From Chrysemys picta bellii (Eukaryota > Chordata > Testudines > Emydidae): a stretch of 64,000 nt of DNA. Below are positions 32,561 through 43,489 of this stretch, piece after piece. A program made the position numbers and the translations under genes. The notes beneath the pieces were generated by a model, which saw only the letters and a list, made by a program, of their open reading frames with translations, made no database searches and had not been told where the DNA came from. The DNA is taken from the NCBI RefSeq assembly GCF_011386835.1, contig NC_088804.1, positions 37,745,549 to 37,809,548 on the forward strand, given 5' to 3'. The stretch's first letter is position 1. Each line of letters starts with the position of its first letter.

Positions 32561-32695
32561 ACATTGTTAAAGCCGAAGCATTTTGGGGGAAAGGACTGTC
32601 TTTTTGTTCTGTTTGTACAGTGCCTAGTCCTGGTCTATTATTGGGGTTCCTAGGGGATACCTAGGTGCTGGGATTCCGAGGTAAATGATAAAAAG
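32561..32695 (+). mobile_element. L2-like LINE 3' tail, segment 3 of 3
   Basis: Contains AGGACTGTCTTTTTGTTCTG, GTACAGTGCCTAGTCC and a terminal GGTAAATGATAAAAAGG. These blocks follow directly on the sequence broken at 31468. The tail resembles those at 29857-29950 and, reversed, 60225-60345 and 62735-62870. Confidence 0.7.
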
Positions 32696-32699
32696 GGTG

Positions 32700-33380
32700 A
32701 AATCGGCAACCTCCCATTCCAGCACCAGTAAATAAATCCCATTTTATTTTAGTTTTTATTCAGTAGAAAAGCATCTCCAGTGGCAAGAAGCACATTCTTC
32801 AGCAACTGCGCTGCAGCCATACAAACTCAAGTTTTCAGCAGGGCACTAAACTGCCCACACACACATACAACCAGAGTCACTCGTGACTCTCTTCCCTTTA
32901 ATCCTTACAACCAACTCGTTCTTCTGGAAACGTCAGTTTGGCTTTGTTTAATATATTGTCCCTGCACCCAGCTGTGGTAACTGTAAGAGCAAAATAGCTG
33001 ACCCGATTTGTGGATGAGCAAAACATCCAAATGGTCTGATAAGCCCTCCTTTTCATTGCAATACCTGTTCAAATCTCGAATTTGCAGACACTTTCTTCTA
33101 TATTAATAATATTACAAAAGCATCTCTGGACTCATGTTTACAGTCCCTAGCAACCTGGGGTCCTGATCCTCGACAGAACAAAGAAGACAGAGAAGTCACA
33201 ATCTACACAACAGACAGGATGTAATAGGGGGATGAAATAGACCAATAAGACAGTAGTAGGTTTGGAGGATAATGTAAAATTAAAATGAACAGAGTTAGCA
33301 GAGACACAGAAATCACAGCTTGCCACTTCATATTCAGTGTATTTCTTTTCCTTTCATTTGCTGAAAGAATCTCATCTCCA
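32700..33380. other. No gene or repeat recognised
   Basis: No repeat ends or genes found. The 66-residue frame at 32780-32980 has no motif. Confidence 0.4.
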
Positions 33381-33385
33381 CTGAG

Positions 33386-33667
33386 GCTAGGTCTACACTA
33401 CCCGCCTGAATCGGCGGGTAGAAATCGATCTCTCGGGGATCGAATTATCGTGTCTCATCGGGACGCGACAATCGATCCCCGAATCGATGCTCTTACTCCA
33501 CCAGCGGGGTTGGGAATAAGCGCCGTCGATGGGGAGCCGCGGAGGTCGATTTTGCTGCCGTCCTCACAGCGGGGTAAGTCGGCTCCGATAGGTCGAATTC
33601 AGCTACGCTATTCGCGTAGCTGAATTTGCGTATATTAAATCAACCCCCCCAGTAGTGAAGACCTGCC
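33386..33667 (+). mobile_element. CpG-rich DNA-transposon MITE (AGGTCTACACTACC family)
   Basis: The left end GCTAGGTCTACACTACC pairs with the right end AGTAGTGAAGACCTGC. The interior is rich in TCGAT and GCG words, with local palindromes such as CGCCTGAATCGGCGGG and AGCTACGCTATTCGCGTAGC. CTGAG occurs on both sides (33381-33385 and 33668-33672) and may be a short duplication. I know the family as abundant in turtles. The 112-residue frame is not a gene. Confidence 0.7.
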
Positions 33668-33674
33668 CTGAGAT

Positions 33675-35435
33675 TACATACTTAACAATGTGTGTGAATT
33701 TTATTGCTCTTTGCTTTGCTTTTCTATAGCACCAGGAGGGGAATTTAGAAGGACAACTAGCCATGGATGCCTGACTCCACAATGCATCCAAACGCAGAAA
33801 GATCCTGAAACCTGCAAGTCCCAAGTCATTAAGGGCCTGATCCTGAGATGTACTGAGATCCTACTGACTTCAACCACTAAGAAATGAACAAGGAGGGGAG
33901 AAAGCATTTGAATTAACTGCATGCAAAGAGCCAGGTTAAAATGTAACCTTGTAAAGTGTTTGGAAACTGGACATGGATGTTCCGATTCAATTGGGTAGAA
34001 TGCGTTTATATGAAAACAATGATTAGAAACCCCATATGTATAAGCCCATTTGTACGTAGTTTATTGTTCTATTGTTTTCCCTTCGAAGAATATGGTTATT
34101 CAGGCATCATTGTGAATTGTCTCTTATTTGTATTTCAGGTTGAGCCCACTGCCCAGCCCTTCAATTCTCAGCTTCTCAAAGTCAATAAAGAATTAGGGAC
34201 GCATTACAAGGATGCTTTCCCTTGACAGTTATCCCAACTAGACACCATGGCTGCTGCAGCTGAGGGTTGGACTCTTGCTGACTGACATTGCATTGCATTC
34301 TGGCAGTGGCATGGAGTAAAACTAGAGACATCTTTTCTCCTTCCCTCCAGCAAAATGCTCCCTACTTAAGAGGGCTGGAGTCAAAAGATGGCAGATGGTT
34401 ATGTTGTGTTAGAACAGGCAAATGGACAGCAGGCCCCTAACCTAAGTGTGTCTCTGTCATGATGCTTTCCCTGCCCTTTACCCAGTTAGCCCTGTTTGGT
34501 GGGCCATAATTGCATAATGTGCACAAGAGAAATAACACAAAAAAGCTCATGATGTGCCTCAAACTGTGAGCAAAAGGGTATTAAATCCTCTCCAAACACA
34601 GTGGGACCTTAACATTTCAAAGGGGGCATTATTTAAAAAGTAATAAACCTCAGTGCATTTTGTTGTTCTTCAAACCCCATCGTTCTTTTGAAAACATGTT
34701 TGCTCAGCCATACTTTTGACCTATTGAGAAAACCCACTATCCAGCATGACTGATGCAGAGAACCAGTGCTTAACTCTTAAACAGTGAGTCCTGCACTGAC
34801 TGGCCCATCTCTGAAGCAGAGCTGAATCATATGGATACACCACCTGATTCTGCATTGGCTGCCAATCGAAAACTGGGTCCCTTTTTAAAAAAACACCTTC
34901 ATTTTCCAGGCCGTGAGTGGACAACAGAACAATTATTACAGGGACCAATTCTATTTCTGCTCCCTATCATGCTATGTTCCCAAGCACTTTTGTTTATGGA
35001 GGCAGGGGTCATCTAGTGATTTTAAAAGAACCCAATGGAAAAGGAATCTGCCTCGGCAGAAAGCAGAGCTCCAACTTCCTAGGCTATTTTGATGTATCTT
35101 TAATATAGTAAGGTGCTCACATACTAAGGTAATGAGCTCCACAGAAATGCAAATAACTATAAAACACGGGCCAGATTTGCTGGTATGCTCCAAGTGTTTT
35201 ACACCATGCCTTTGGTGCAAATCAGTTATCAGTCTGGTTTTACCAGCCAGTGAAACCAGGTTCAGGGTGACCATACATCTCCAGATCAGCGCAAAGCAGC
35301 CAGCGCATACTGGTGAATCTTGCCCTAAATACATGTGATAACATAGGAATTGTTGTACTACATCAGACCCAAGGTCCATCAAGTTCCATGTCTCCAGAAC
35401 ACTATGTAAACAAACTGATCTGTATAACACCCGTG
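33675..35435. other. No gene or repeat recognised
   Basis: About 1.8 kb without recognisable repeats. The 152-residue minus frame at 34972-35430 contains no motif I know and has a shadow on the other strand. Confidence 0.4.
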
Positions 35436-35439
35436 TGAG

Positions 35440-35560
35440 TAATTAAATACCCATTTGACAGATGGAGAAATAGAGGTCGAGAGGTCAAGTGATCTAGCCA
35501 AGGCCACGTAGTCAGAATCTGGTTGAGGTGACATGAGAACTCCTCCTTGCCAGCTTTATG
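35440..35560 (-). mobile_element. MIR-type SINE fossil
   Basis: Contains CCATTTGACAGATGGAGAAA, GGTCAAGTGATCTAGCC and AAGGCCACGTAGTCAG, the MIR core read from its 3' side. Confidence 0.7.
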
Positions 35561-35564
35561 TTGA

Positions 35565-36680
35565 GTTCAATGGGCTATGTTACTTTCAGAGCCACCAAGT
35601 ATGAAGAAGCACATTTCTTGCATTATCAAATCATATGACAAATATTAAATATTAACACTGAATTTGGCTTTCTTTTTTCTTTTTGGTAAAGTCTGTGTCT
35701 GTAATTTCTTATGCTGTTATTTATGAAACAGCATTGGGACCTTGTTATGAAAGCAGGCATTTGTTATTTGGTTAATTTAAATGACATAATAGATGGAGGT
35801 TTTGTGGCCTGGGAAAAAATAAACAGAAACTGAAAGAATCGCTTATTCCTATTATTGTTTTGACCCAATGAGAATTAACGTCAGATATGTGAATGGCTTT
35901 GTGGTGAAATTCCTTGAAGGACATGTGACTTTGGTTCACACTGCAGCATCTGCCTTGTTACTAACTGTTGGCTCTCAAAGTCAGAACCTTAGATGGTGTA
36001 ACAGCCAGACATATGCTGACTTCAGAGCAGTTGCAATTTCCTTCCAGGAAATAAAAGAATCTTTCCCCATCCTCTTGTAAATGCCATTTTCAAATCATCT
36101 TGCCAAGGAGAGATGCTGTTCAAGGCATGTCAATAATCATTGATTGCTATATGTCTCCATGGGTTGTACTACTCACTAGATACAACATAAATATATCATC
36201 TGCCCTGGAACAAATAGAGAAAACAAATCTGTGAACATCTACAAGATGATGGAAACATGAGCCTTGGATTACAAAGAGCAAGTCATGCCAGATGAACTTT
36301 ATTCTTTATTTTTTTTTTAAATAAAATTATAAAAGTACAAATTATTGAATTAGCATATGACAGGACACCAGTAGACATAATGGCCCAGCCCACTTGGCCT
36401 TTCCTCTTCTCTGATTCTCAGCTCCCTTTGTCCTGAGCTGGTATCTTAATATAACACAGAGCCACCCACAACGGCCCTAAATTACCCCACTGCCAACAGT
36501 CCCAAGGGGGTGCTTTGGTAGCTGGAGTTCAGTAGAGTTGGCAGCAGGGAGGAGTAGTGCTGTAGAAATCTCAGGATTGGCTCTATGCCGCCAGAAGATC
36601 GCCCTGAAATGGATTGACCCGCCTATGGCAGATGTGCTGGCTTTAATTGGCCAACAGTGCAGTGTACAACAACACCAGCG
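35565..36680. other. No gene or repeat recognised
   Basis: AT-rich, no repeat ends or genes seen. A T-run occurs at about 36309-36318. Confidence 0.4.
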
Positions 36681-36689
36681 ATCTGGGCA

Positions 36690-37600
36690 AATCTGTCTAG
36701 ATTTTAGTGAAGCATTTGGTAGTCTCATAAAATGTTGAAAGATTGATTTCAACTCGTCTGGATATAAGCACTCATCTGTGGTCTCCGAGCTGGCTAAAGT
36801 GTTATAAACAAGAGGTAAGATAAATAGCAGCATGTCAGATTGGGGGAGATGTTCCAAAGGAATTGAAGTTAAGTCTAGATTTATTTAATGTATTCGTTAA
36901 TAAACTGGAAGAAGAGGCAAACATGTTAATTACATTTGCAGATGAATGAGAAATGTTACAAGCATCAGTGAAGACACAGGAATAAAACATGGAAGCTAGA
37001 AATCCTGACAGGAAGTAAAATGTGATTTGTCCTAAAAGAAAACAGCTAGTTAATACAAATCAAGAACCCAAACACACTTATGCAGAAAGAAATGTAAAGA
37101 CAGAGAACGGACAGAGAATTTGATCTGAACTTGTCATGTGATATGGCAGCAAAAATAAGCCAAATGCGATTTAGAGGCTCCATAGGCAGAGATGGAATAT
37201 CATGCCAAAGAGGGTGTTAACTTGTCTGAACAGGGTACTGGTGAGACAATACATATAATAGTGTGTTCCATTATGACCACGTCAATACTGGGAAGATATC
37301 AACAAACTGAAGAGAATTCAGAGAAGAGCAATAACAATGATGAACAGTCTAGAGGGATTGATTTATGAGAAAAGATTAAAAGAACTATGTATAACTTGGC
37401 CAAATTATGACTAAGAGAGGATGTGATGACTGTCTGCATGTATGTGAATGTTGTAAAACATGAAGGAAGGAAAGGAATTGTTTGGGTGTCATAAGGAGAA
37501 ATTTAGGAGGTGAAATTAAGCAAATGAAAATTCTGACTGAATAATAGGAACATTTCCTAATGGTAAACTCTATTCCATTTTGCATAACATTTTATATAAG
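36690..37600 (+). pseudogene. Ancient CR1/L3-type LINE ORF2 fragment (RT and C-terminus)
   Basis: Pieces appear in RT order. LDFSEAFGSLIK (36698-36735) resembles LDFSKAFDTV. LFNVFVNKLEEEANMLITF then ADE (about 36884-36947) corresponds to LFNIFINDL...FADD. Further on, YWEDINKLKRIQRRAITMM and EGLIYEKRLKEL (about 37288-37390) correspond to the C-terminal QRRATKMI and YEERLRELGL region. Frameshifts and stops are numerous and the catalytic FADD is altered. Probably a very old copy. Confidence 0.75.
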
Positions 37601-37604
37601 CTGG

Positions 37605-39940
37605 TCGGAACAAAACATTTCAACATGAGAAAACGTCTTGGATCTCAGTTATTAAGGAGACTGGCTTGTAATGCTTTTCTGAGCGAAGCAAGTAGCGAAA
37701 ACAATCAATAACAAACTCAATGGAAAGGAATTAGCTCTCTCTGTTTAGTGGTGCAGCAGACCAACAATTTTTGAAAGTCCTGCCAATGAGCTAGTTATTA
37801 AAAATGTACTGAATGCACCCAAAAAGCTCTCAGTCCCAAATGTATATGCGTGTTTCTATGCTAATGGCTGCATTCCTGCGCTTTCAGTGTTCCAAAATAT
37901 TTCCGAGCAAACTCTGCCAGCATGAATTGCTTGTGCACTGTAATAGCAAGAGTACTAGGAAACTGACAAAAGAGGAAAACATCTTGATTTATTATCTCAG
38001 TTCAAATGGCTGGTGATATACGATGGGCAGTTGGGGTCAGATTTTTAAAGTGGCTTCAACCAAACTTCCAAATTATGGGCCCAAGTTTGGGAACCTCATT
38101 TTATTGCAAGTGTCATTTGCACCTTAGCTACGTGTTGGTATCTGGGTATTAGTCTTAGTGTTTAAAACTTAGTAGTGCCAGGTGCTCCATTAGCCAAAGA
38201 GTGCGATACTGCTAGATTCTGGTCAAAGACCTAGGAAGACACAAACCCGGTATTCTGAAGAGCTTACGTTCTCAGAAGACAAACAACACATAATGGATTG
38301 AGGAAGGGATACTTGGCAAAACTGGGACTGTTAAGATCTGAGCGTGACAATCTACAATTTAATGTGTAATTCTAGCACTAAAACAGTGACAAAAATATGA
38401 TAATCACAAATGATGGAAGTCTGAAGCATCCCTTGCAGACCAGTTGGGTGTGATGTCAAATACCGAGTTAGTGGAAAAATTAAGGTGATTTAGGAAAAGG
38501 TACAGGAAATAAATACAACGTATGGAAGTAGCATTAAGAGCTATACAATCCATGCCACTATTACACACCTATAAATACACTTTTTCCCAAAGCCCCTCTG
38601 TATAAATTAAAATCACCTACTGCATCAGTTGCCTCCCCTGCACCTTCTTGACAGCTTAGGTCATTATCCTATACCCATTTTGGTGAGCTTATAATTATGA
38701 AATGACACCCAGAAAATGTCTATGTATGTTACAGTCCTGTATGTTAGAATATTGTACATTGTCTGATTTTAAAAAATATATTAACATATTTTATTTAAAA
38801 ATTATTTTAAATATAAAATTTAATGTTATTAATTTAATATTACATTTTAAGTATTTTTAAATATTCTGATTTTTTTAAGAGGGACTGAGAATCTAGAACC
38901 TCCACTGCAGTCAAAGTCGGGGAATGATAGGTGCCCAACATTTCTGCAGATCTGGCTGTACTAATTTAGGTGTATTGCTTTGGTCACTCCATTTTGAACA
39001 TTTGAGGCCTGTACTTTTAAGCAAGGAATTATTTGTTCAGGTTCCAGGATTGCTGCAGCCCTGTGAAATGGTGGTAATTGGCTTCATTTCATCTACGCTG
39101 ATTGTGTCGAGACTGAACATTTTCGTATTTCAAAGAGTGTTATGATTTAAAAAATCACAAACAGGAAAGTATTCATATGCACGGAGCTCTTGCTGTGCAT
39201 TACATTATCCATTTAGAATCATATTTCAGAAATAAGCTGTAAACACTTGGATGAAAGGATTGGACACTTCTATTGCCCCCTGACAGTGGGGTTTTGTTTA
39301 ATTGGCCAACTTGGCTTTGGCATGTAACTTTCCCCTCTGTTCTACCTATATTATATAATTTGAACTCGGGATGGAATGTATTTGTTTGTCTTTATGCAAG
39401 GAAAAAAGAGGAAATCATATTAAAATGGATAAATAAATACATTTACCAAAAAATGCTCATTCATTGCTAAACCAAATGTATGCTCCGAATTAGATTCTTA
39501 TTAAACTGGGATTATTATTTTTTTTGGTTGGGGGCTTAATCAATTTCCACCTGCATTGACTCTAGCTTATTTAAAGTCAAAATGCAAAAAAGCTTTTACC
39601 GATCAAGACTTAAATTAAAGATTAATTAAATATTTGCACAGTGCTTTGAAGACATAAAAACACTTTGTAAGTGGTAAGCGTCTAAAGTCCCAAGTTTGTT
39701 TCTCCTGCAATGATAGCATCAGGAATATTAAATACAGGTCCAGGGTTCATAAAGTTTCCACTGAATCAAGTAGAGGGCTCATTGTCAGAATTCCTATCAG
39801 AGCTTATGACACCAACAACGGAGAAACCCAGAGCCCCGATCTCAGGACTTGGCAACTACATAAAGGTGATTTGTAATATATTCCGTGAGGCTGATATCCA
39901 TCTTGGTTTGAAGGGATTTATACAAGACCCTCCCACAAAT
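37605..39940. other. No gene recognised; AT-rich block
   Basis: Contains a strongly AT-rich block at 38760-38880 (TTTAAAAAATATATTAAC and similar). No interspersed repeat or gene identified. Confidence 0.4.
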
Positions 39941-39944
39941 TAGA

Positions 39945-40250
39945 CCTTAGTCTGGGGCCACATAGGAGGAGGGGGTTGGCAAAGATATGGGGAGAGGGTT
40001 GCACAACATCTGCCAATGTCTGTACCAGCCCCAGAAATTGAAGGTGGGTGTCAACATTTCAATAGCGAATGAGAGATGATGGGCAGTGTGGGGATAGGCC
40101 AGGAAGGGTCTTGAAAGCAAAAACAAACAGCTTGTGTTTTGATGTACTAGAGAAGGGGGGAGCCTGTGGTGGGATTCAAAGAGAAGGGTGATGTGGTTAA
40201 AGCAACTGACTAAGAGAATGATCTTTGTGGCAGCATTCTGCACAAAGTAC
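39945..40250 (-). pseudogene. L2-like LINE ORF2 C-terminal fragment
   Basis: Minus-strand translation starts MQNAATKIILLVSCFNHITL, then SHHRLPPSLVHQ, a decayed form of NAAARL...DHITP and HWLPV. At DNA level it mirrors 30740-30890: both share the CTCTTTGAATCCCACCA block in opposite orientation. Frameshifted after about 45 residues. Confidence 0.7.
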
Positions 40251-40254
40251 TGGA

Positions 40255-42160
40255 AACCTCATAAGTGCTTCCTTTCATTACATTTTGATCCTGCTTTCTA
40301 TTGAGGTTTGAATAAGTTTTCCATAGATTTCTGATAAGCATCTGAATTTTTAGTAGTTTAGCAGAACCTGCAAGCTATATTTGAGGTTCACCTGTCACGA
40401 ATTGTAAATGGGCACTTCGATTTACATTTCTTCCAGAACACAAATATTCCGTGAAAAAAAATCACAGAATTTGAGAAGCAAGAAAGAGAGAGAGAGAGAG
40501 AAATAGTGAAATCTGTTCCTCATTTTAATTTTATATATTTCATATGGGATGCGAACCATTTATTCCATAGTAATTGCAGATGTTAGCCTGAGACTAATAA
40601 TGTAGCTGGCAAGAGCTTTATTGCTTTGCCACCAAAAGCTTCCCAGTAGCAATAAAAAGATAACAGAAACAACAGTTTCAACACATACATATGTACTGTT
40701 ACTCTGGAAGCACTCGGGCTTCTGATCTATCATGTAGACTTTTACCAAGTGTGTGTGAAGTCCAAACATTCTATCATACCAATGTTTAAAAAAATTATTC
40801 TGGTATTCCTTTTAATCAAGCAAGCTCATAAAATTGCAGACAAATTCTGTCTTTCTTAAGATGGTACTGCTGCTTACTGTGTATTTTTAAAACAAAGCAG
40901 ATTTTTTTAGACTTTCCATTTTTTGATCCACTCATTAATTAGATTAGATTTACTGGACTACAATTTAGGGGTCTAATCCAAAGTTTACTGAAGTCAGGGG
41001 AAAGGCTCTCTGATTTCAATTCCTTTTGATCAAGCTCTAATTGAATAATATGAATGTAAATGGTATGTAAAGAAAATACATTTTACAATCCACCCATGCA
41101 GTGTGGGATGTTCTCAGTGACCATTTTATATGCCAGACAAGGTCACTTTTTATATTATTGTGCCTTCAAAGGACCACATTTTTGTGACGTTTTTCATAAG
41201 CAGATGGTGTCATACAGCCTGACTAAATCAATGCATCTGTAACATCTTGCAGTTCCTGACATAGCTTTCCAATGGCTATATTTTGCTCCAACTGTACCTT
41301 TTGAAAATTTAGATGTAGGCTGCTACTCTGAAACCTGTCATTAATAATAATGATTTAAAAAAATATGGCAAAAACAAGCATTCTAACTTGTACCCTTTAT
41401 CTAACGATAAAAGAAACTGCTCTGACGATGGTAGAAGAAAATAATATATGGCTAATATTTATGAAAACATTTCATATAAGGATACATTTTCAGCTAGATC
41501 TACAGCATGATGGTATTGTAAACCACAAGAGCAGAGCTCATCTAAAATGTCATCAGATCCCTAAGATGGAATTTTCTTATGTTACAATTTAGGCTTTCCA
41601 ATCATTCCTTTCTAACCCAACAGTCATACAAAGGAACCTTATTCTCTTTCCATCCATTGTTATATATTTGTGTGTTTGGTACCGTAGCGTGAGATTAGGA
41701 AATTTTTATTTGAAAAAGGACTGAGTTGGGGTTTTTGTATATATTCCATGTGGCAAAGAAGTCATTTTTTTTGTACTGATATTTGCTGAAAGCAAAAGTT
41801 AATGTATCATGTTGTGCATCGCCTCTGTCTCTGCATATCCTCAGAAGCCATATCCATCTAGCACATATACATATACATGTATTTTGTTAAAATGCCACTG
41901 AATTTAAACTGAAAATGCAAAGCACTGAATTAATAACAATCTGCAAATAAACAGAAGAGTAATGCATGGTTTCTAGTTTCACAGATAACAATCTCGGCTT
42001 TGCTTTTTTGCCCAGGAACAGGAATGATCAGAATCTCAAGGAAACTTGTACCTCACATTTTTTCCATCTTCAGCATTGCCCGGTGGTTGGTTTTACCTGG
42101 CTTTCTGTGGAGCTCACAATATGTTGAATCATTTGTCTGGCACTTAAGATGTTCAAAGGA
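40255..42160. other. No gene recognised
   Basis: A GA microsatellite lies at 40484-40501 and a weak palindromic scrap near 40955-41040 (TCCAAAGTTTACTGAAGTC). Otherwise featureless AT-rich sequence. Confidence 0.4.
40484..40501 (+). repeat. (GA)n microsatellite
   Basis: AAGAGAGAGAGAGAGAGA run. Confidence 0.8.
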
Positions 42161-42164
42161 TTGT

Positions 42165-42335
42165 ACAGACATTAGTTAATTAATCCCTTGTGAGGGAAGT
42201 GAGTTTGCATAGTTATCCCCATTTTACACCTAGAGAAACTCAGACTCAGACTGTGAAGTTACTTGCCCCAGGCCAGATAATGAGTCAATGGCAGAGCCAG
42301 GCTTAGAACCGAGGACTACTTGGCTCCTATCCCTG
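42165..42335 (-). mobile_element. MIR-type SINE
   Basis: Reads ATTAGTTAATTAATCCCTTG, then ATCCCCATTTTACACCTAG, then TTACTTGCCCCAGGCCAG, then TGGCAGAGCCAGGCTTAG and AACCGAGGACT. This is the MIR element from its 3' side through core to head, on the minus strand. Confidence 0.8.
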
Positions 42336-42725
42336 TGCTCATTCCAGCAGATCACACAGCTATTGCTGGTTTGGCTGGGATTCCCGGTTCCCTGGAGTTG
42401 AGAATGTTAATGGACCCAGATCCTACATACCCAGGAATGAGGCTGATCATTACTTCGATGTAAATTACATTCTGGGACAGCAGAAAAGCTCCTAAAGCTA
42501 GATCTGTTGCATTGCAAAGCCCAAAAAGAAAAGCAGTAAGAAGAGTTCTAACTCCATCTATCACCTGCTTTTAGTGGCAGGGCAGGCCAGCCATGAAAAC
42601 ACATCTACCACCTCTTTATTAAAGGTTTGAAAAGCTTTCCTGGAATCATGATAAATGAGGAGTTGGGATAACTTACAATTCCTTTCAAACTGTCAGTCTT
42701 AGGGGGTTTATATTGCCTCCCATTG

Positions 42726-42826
42726 TCGCGATTAGCCGAACCTGCGGATGCAGCAGGTAAACAAACCGGCCCAGCCTGCCAGGGGCTTTCCCTGCACGAG
42801 CGGCAGAACAAGTTTGGGAACCACTG
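42726..42826 (+). mobile_element. 3' end of the hAT-like hairpin family
   Basis: GCCGAACCTGCGGATGCAGC, AAACAAACCGGCCC, and a right end AAGTTTGGGAACCACTG match the right part of 18050-18292. Only about 100 bp remain, with no left end. Confidence 0.75.
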
Positions 42827-42829
42827 ACC

Positions 42830-43390
42830 TAGAGTATACCTCTCCCTCTCATACACAAGTCTTAGGATCTGATATTTCATCAGTATATAGAATAATTTTA
42901 TCTGTTCTCGTGCTTCTTGGCTTACCTGCAATCCCAAAGTCTTTGGAAAAATTTATCTCTGTGCCCTATTAATCTTCTAAGTACATCAAGATGGCTATGA
43001 AATCTAGATAATTTCTGACACTGGGAGAACTGGCTCACTCGTTGCTCCTGTTCATTGTCAGGGAGGAAACTCCTTTGGCATGGTTGGCCAGCAAAGCAGC
43101 AGCCAATGGAAGTTGTAGGTATTTTGCTAATGTTCAACCCTCTTTTGCCTTCACCATGAATCTAAATTCCAAAGGAATCACTCTTCTGAGCAACTGAAGT
43201 GTGGGATTTCTGATTAATTGGGGGTAATCCCTCCTCAACACTCCTGATCTTCAATAGTAAAGCTGATATTCCATATGATTTCTTTGGCCTATTTGCTTCA
43301 TTCCCATCCCATTCGTGTGTGAAATTCTGTCTCCATTCAGGTCTCTGGAGTGTGGGAGGTTTAAAATAATAATTAAAAAACCCCTAAAAC
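42830..43390. other. No gene or repeat recognised
   Basis: No repeat ends or plausible exons identified. Confidence 0.35.
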
Positions 43391-43395
43391 TATGG

Positions 43396-43486
43396 GTTGT
43401 ACTCTGATTTCAGTTACACTGGTGTAAATCCGGAGTATCACCGGACTACAATGGAATTACACCAAGGTGAGATCAGAATCATACCC
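43396..43486. mobile_element. Small palindromic MITE fossil
   Basis: CTCTGATTTCAGTTACACTGG and GTGTAAATCC on the left mirror GAATTACACCAAGGTG and AGATCAGAATC on the right. It is an imperfect palindrome of the amniote GATTTCAGTTACACTGG family. Confidence 0.55.
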
Positions 43487-43489
43487 TGT

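Noticed and set aside
33285..33623. 112-residue plus frame in CpG-rich DNA
   Set aside because: Most of it lies within the MITE at 33386-33667, whose interior is non-coding.
35262..35285. Possible further TAGGGTGACCAG MITE end (CAGGGTGACCATACATC)
   Set aside because: Only about 10 bases match, no partner end is present within 300 bp and there is no TSD.
34972..35430. 152-residue minus-strand open frame
   Set aside because: No recognisable domain, unusual cysteine/histidine content without spacing, and a competing frame on the opposite strand.
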